From: Acidobacteria bacterium 13_1_20CM_3_53_8
GTDB lineage: Bacteria > Acidobacteriota > Blastocatellia > Pyrinomonadales > Pyrinomonadaceae
Length of the DNA stretch: 32,119 nucleotides
Assembly: GCA_001920415.1 (NCBI GenBank)
Contig: MNJR01000019.1
Location: forward strand, 9,913 to 42,031
Reading direction: 5' to 3'
Positions 30,892 through 32,119 of the stretch are shown piece by piece. A model generated the notes under the pieces. That model worked only from the letters and a program-made list of their open reading frames with translations. It was not told where the DNA came from and did not search any database. Numbering within the stretch: the first letter of the stretch is position 1; every line of letters starts with the position of its first letter. Both the position numbers and the translations under genes were made by a program.

Positions 30892-31866
30892 ATGAGCAAA
30901 TTGCTTTACTTCGCGGGAGCGATAATTCTTTGCCTTGCTATGGCAAGCGTGTCGCTCGCGCAAACCACTACAACCATCACGACGACACCTACGCAAACGA
31001 CACAGACAACAGCCGTGCAGAACGCTGACGGCTCATGGTCGGTCGTAGAGTATCCTGTCGGTCGTGAAGTTCAGGTGAACTTAACTCCTGTGGGAACCAT
31101 CACGGGACTTAACGGAACGGCGACAGTGCTGCGCGCTGCTGATGGTTCGACGATCAAGTTAAACTTGACAGGAGTTCCCGCTAACCTGACGACTGTGAAT
31201 CTCTACGCCGTTGATCCGACGGGCGCGGTGACTATGCTTGGGCCTATCACGGTCAATAACGGCACAGGAACGTTCACGACAACAACTCCGCTCACCCGGT
31301 TCATGCTCTTCGCATCGCCCGAGACCAACCTGACTTCCTATTCCGCAACAGCGCCTATGATCTTCAGAAGCGGCGTGCCGGAAGGGCTGGCGGTTATTCC
31401 TTTGGCGAGGACAGGTGAAGGCCCCGGTGCTGCAACCGGAGAAAGAGTAGCGGCGACGGCTGCGCCTTCTTATAGCATCCCGATGCTTGGCATAGCTTCC
31501 TTCCCGAAGAAGAAAGAGACAACTATGCACCTGAACGTCGCTGACACTTTCCATCTACGCCGCGCGACCGTCTTCATTACGCCCAACTTCAACGACCAGG
31601 GCGCGACGCGCGTGAAGGCGAAATTCCATGAACTGTCAGATGTTCAGCAGGGAGCCTACCTGACGCTGTGGGCTGTTGGGCCTGATGGCAGTTTCATGAA
31701 TCTAGGCTCGACAACGAACACGGGTCATCCGAACGTTGCGACGATTGATACGGACAGGAACCACACCAACGTTCCTTTCACAGACTTCGGACTCTTCATG
31801 ACTGTTGAGCCGAGCGGCACGGTTAAAACACCGTCCGGCCCGATTGTCGTGAGGATAATCCAATAG
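30892..31866 (+). CDS. Secreted protein with a duplicated RskA-like (anti-sigma-K C-terminal type) domain
   Basis: 324 residues from the ATG at 30892, which lies 7 nt after AGGAGGAG; an ATG at 30886 is too close and the frame to 30832 lacks support. The signal peptide is MSKLLYFAGAIILCLAMASV, with cleavage probably at SLA-Q. A Thr-rich linker (~24-40) follows. Two similar halves (~45-155 and ~205-320) share the order LTGVPANLTTVNLYAVDPTG.. / LSDVQQGAYLTLWAVGPDG.., then M(L/N)LG, then FxLFxxxE. The end, KTPSGPIVVRI, resembles the end of RskA extracytoplasmic domains (PTGPIVL). There is no transmembrane helix or zinc-finger anti-sigma part, so it is not itself an anti-sigma factor. It is preceded by a sigma-54-type promoter and followed by a terminator, so it forms its own unit. 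Confidence 0.75.
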   Translation: MSKLLYFAGAIILCLAMASVSLAQTTTTITTTPTQTTQTTAVQNADGSWSVVEYPVGREVQVNLTPVGTITGLNGTATVLRAADGSTIKLNLTGVPANLTTVNLYAVDPTGAVTMLGPITVNNGTGTFTTTTPLTRFMLFASPETNLTSYSATAPMIFRSGVPEGLAVIPLARTGEGPGAATGERVAATAAPSYSIPMLGIASFPKKKETTMHLNVADTFHLRRATVFITPNFNDQGATRVKAKFHELSDVQQGAYLTLWAVGPDGSFMNLGSTTNTGHPNVATIDTDRNHTNVPFTDFGLFMTVEPSGTVKTPSGPIVVRIIQ

Positions 31867-31902
31867 CAAGGTGAAACTGCTATTCAATAGCAGTTGAAAA
31901 GA

Positions 31903-31942
31903 GAAGAAGGCTGCCGAGCTTGATGACAGCCTTCTTCTTTTT
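31903..31942 (+). terminator. Rho-independent terminator
   Basis: A perfect 11-bp stem GAAGAAGGCTG/CAGCCTTCTTC (31903-31913, 31927-31937) with a 13-nt loop, followed by five T. A second small palindrome (AACTGCTATT-C-AATAGCAGTT, 31875-31895) lies just before it. Confidence 0.88.
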
Positions 31943-31961
31943 ATATCCTCTGACGAAAAAA

Positions 31962-32003
31962 TCGGGGCGAGAGGATTTGAACCTCCGACCTTTCGGTCCC
32001 GAA
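31962..32003 (-). other. 3' fragment of tRNA-Pro (anticodon CGG), probable att site
   Basis: In the minus direction the sequence starts at an anticodon loop (TTCGGGA, anticodon CGG). It continues with the anticodon 3' stem CCGAA, variable loop AGGTC, T arm GGAGG-TTCAAAT-CCTCT and acceptor 3' strand CGCCCCG with discriminator A. CCA is not encoded. The 5' half is absent: neither CGGGGCG nor a D arm occurs in the following ~115 nt up to the window edge. A clean break at the anticodon loop is the usual footprint of a tyrosine-recombinase integration into a tRNA gene. By tRNA orientation, the integrated element should lie to the right, with the intact tRNA-Pro at its far end. Confidence 0.75.
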
Positions 32004-32092
32004 TCAAAAACTTAACCTAAACCCAACCAATTGATTTTGAAGCGGAACGCAGCCACGCACAAAATCAAGCGTTTTTCATCTACTGACATCTG

Positions 32093-32119
32093 TTACTCTT
32101 TAGTCACCATCGTTATCTC
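32093..32119 (-). CDS. Possible C-terminal end of a gene (integrase?), truncated by window edge
   Basis: Eight codons (EITMVTKE) and a stop at 32095-32093, about 90 nt from the tRNA-Pro fragment and pointing toward it. The position is where an integrase gene would be expected, and short V/T/K-rich tails are common in phage-type integrases. The sequence is too short to identify. Confidence 0.2.
   Translation of the reverse strand, partial: EITMVTKE

Noticed and set aside
31962-32040. A complete tRNA gene
   Set aside because: No acceptor 5' strand, D arm or anticodon 5' stem can be found; only the 3' part is present.

Overview
The window looks like chromosomal backbone of an environmental Gram-negative-type bacterium, most likely Acidobacteriota (Blastocatellia-like). 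That is an inference from the gene mix: a UPF0182 membrane protein, a DUF1800/DUF1501 pair, a giant SBBP-repeat secreted protein with a DUF4214 tail, YMGG-type glycine-zipper proteins and many secreted proteins of unknown function. It is not proven by any marker gene. Base composition is moderate and fairly even, except for a more GC-rich stretch near 16.5-17.4 kb.

Layout. 1-0.43 kb: start of a leftward gene and a nest of palindromes. 0.43-3.8 kb: UPF0182 protein and a stand-alone cyclic-phosphate-type receiver protein. 3.9-10.1 kb: three leftward genes (a large protein carrying ALNPQPxPP motifs, a GAF-SpoIIE phosphatase and a secreted glycine-zipper protein). 10.5-14.3 kb: an OsmC-family remnant, a lytic transglycosylase, a secreted protein of unknown function and a methyltransferase remnant. 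Both remnants have lost their active-site motif through a short out-of-frame deletion. 14.4-20.4 kb: PQQ-type sugar dehydrogenase, CBS-pair protein, DUF1801 protein, SplB-like radical SAM protein, Sm-like small protein, VOC protein, J-domain membrane protein and a small unknown protein. 20.5-30.4 kb: a 1923-residue secreted multidomain protein and the DUF1501/DUF1800 pair. 30.8-31.9 kb: a secreted protein with a duplicated RskA-like domain behind a sigma-54-type promoter. Right end: a 42-nt 3' fragment of a tRNA-Pro gene, which looks like an integration site for an element lying beyond the window.

The most striking non-coding signal is repeats. Nearly every larger intergenic gap holds an inverted repeat of one of three classes: (a) four copies of a ~120-bp palindromic element; (b) hairpins whose arms are tandem short words, with several unrelated word families sharing one architecture and sometimes nested in each other; (c) small REP-like palindromes. 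Several genes also appear to be leaderless, with a -10 box 6-9 nt before the start codon.

No defence system, CRISPR array, complete transposon or biosynthetic cluster was found. The genes mostly look like single transcription units or short operons for envelope, secreted and regulatory functions, not one integrated pathway.
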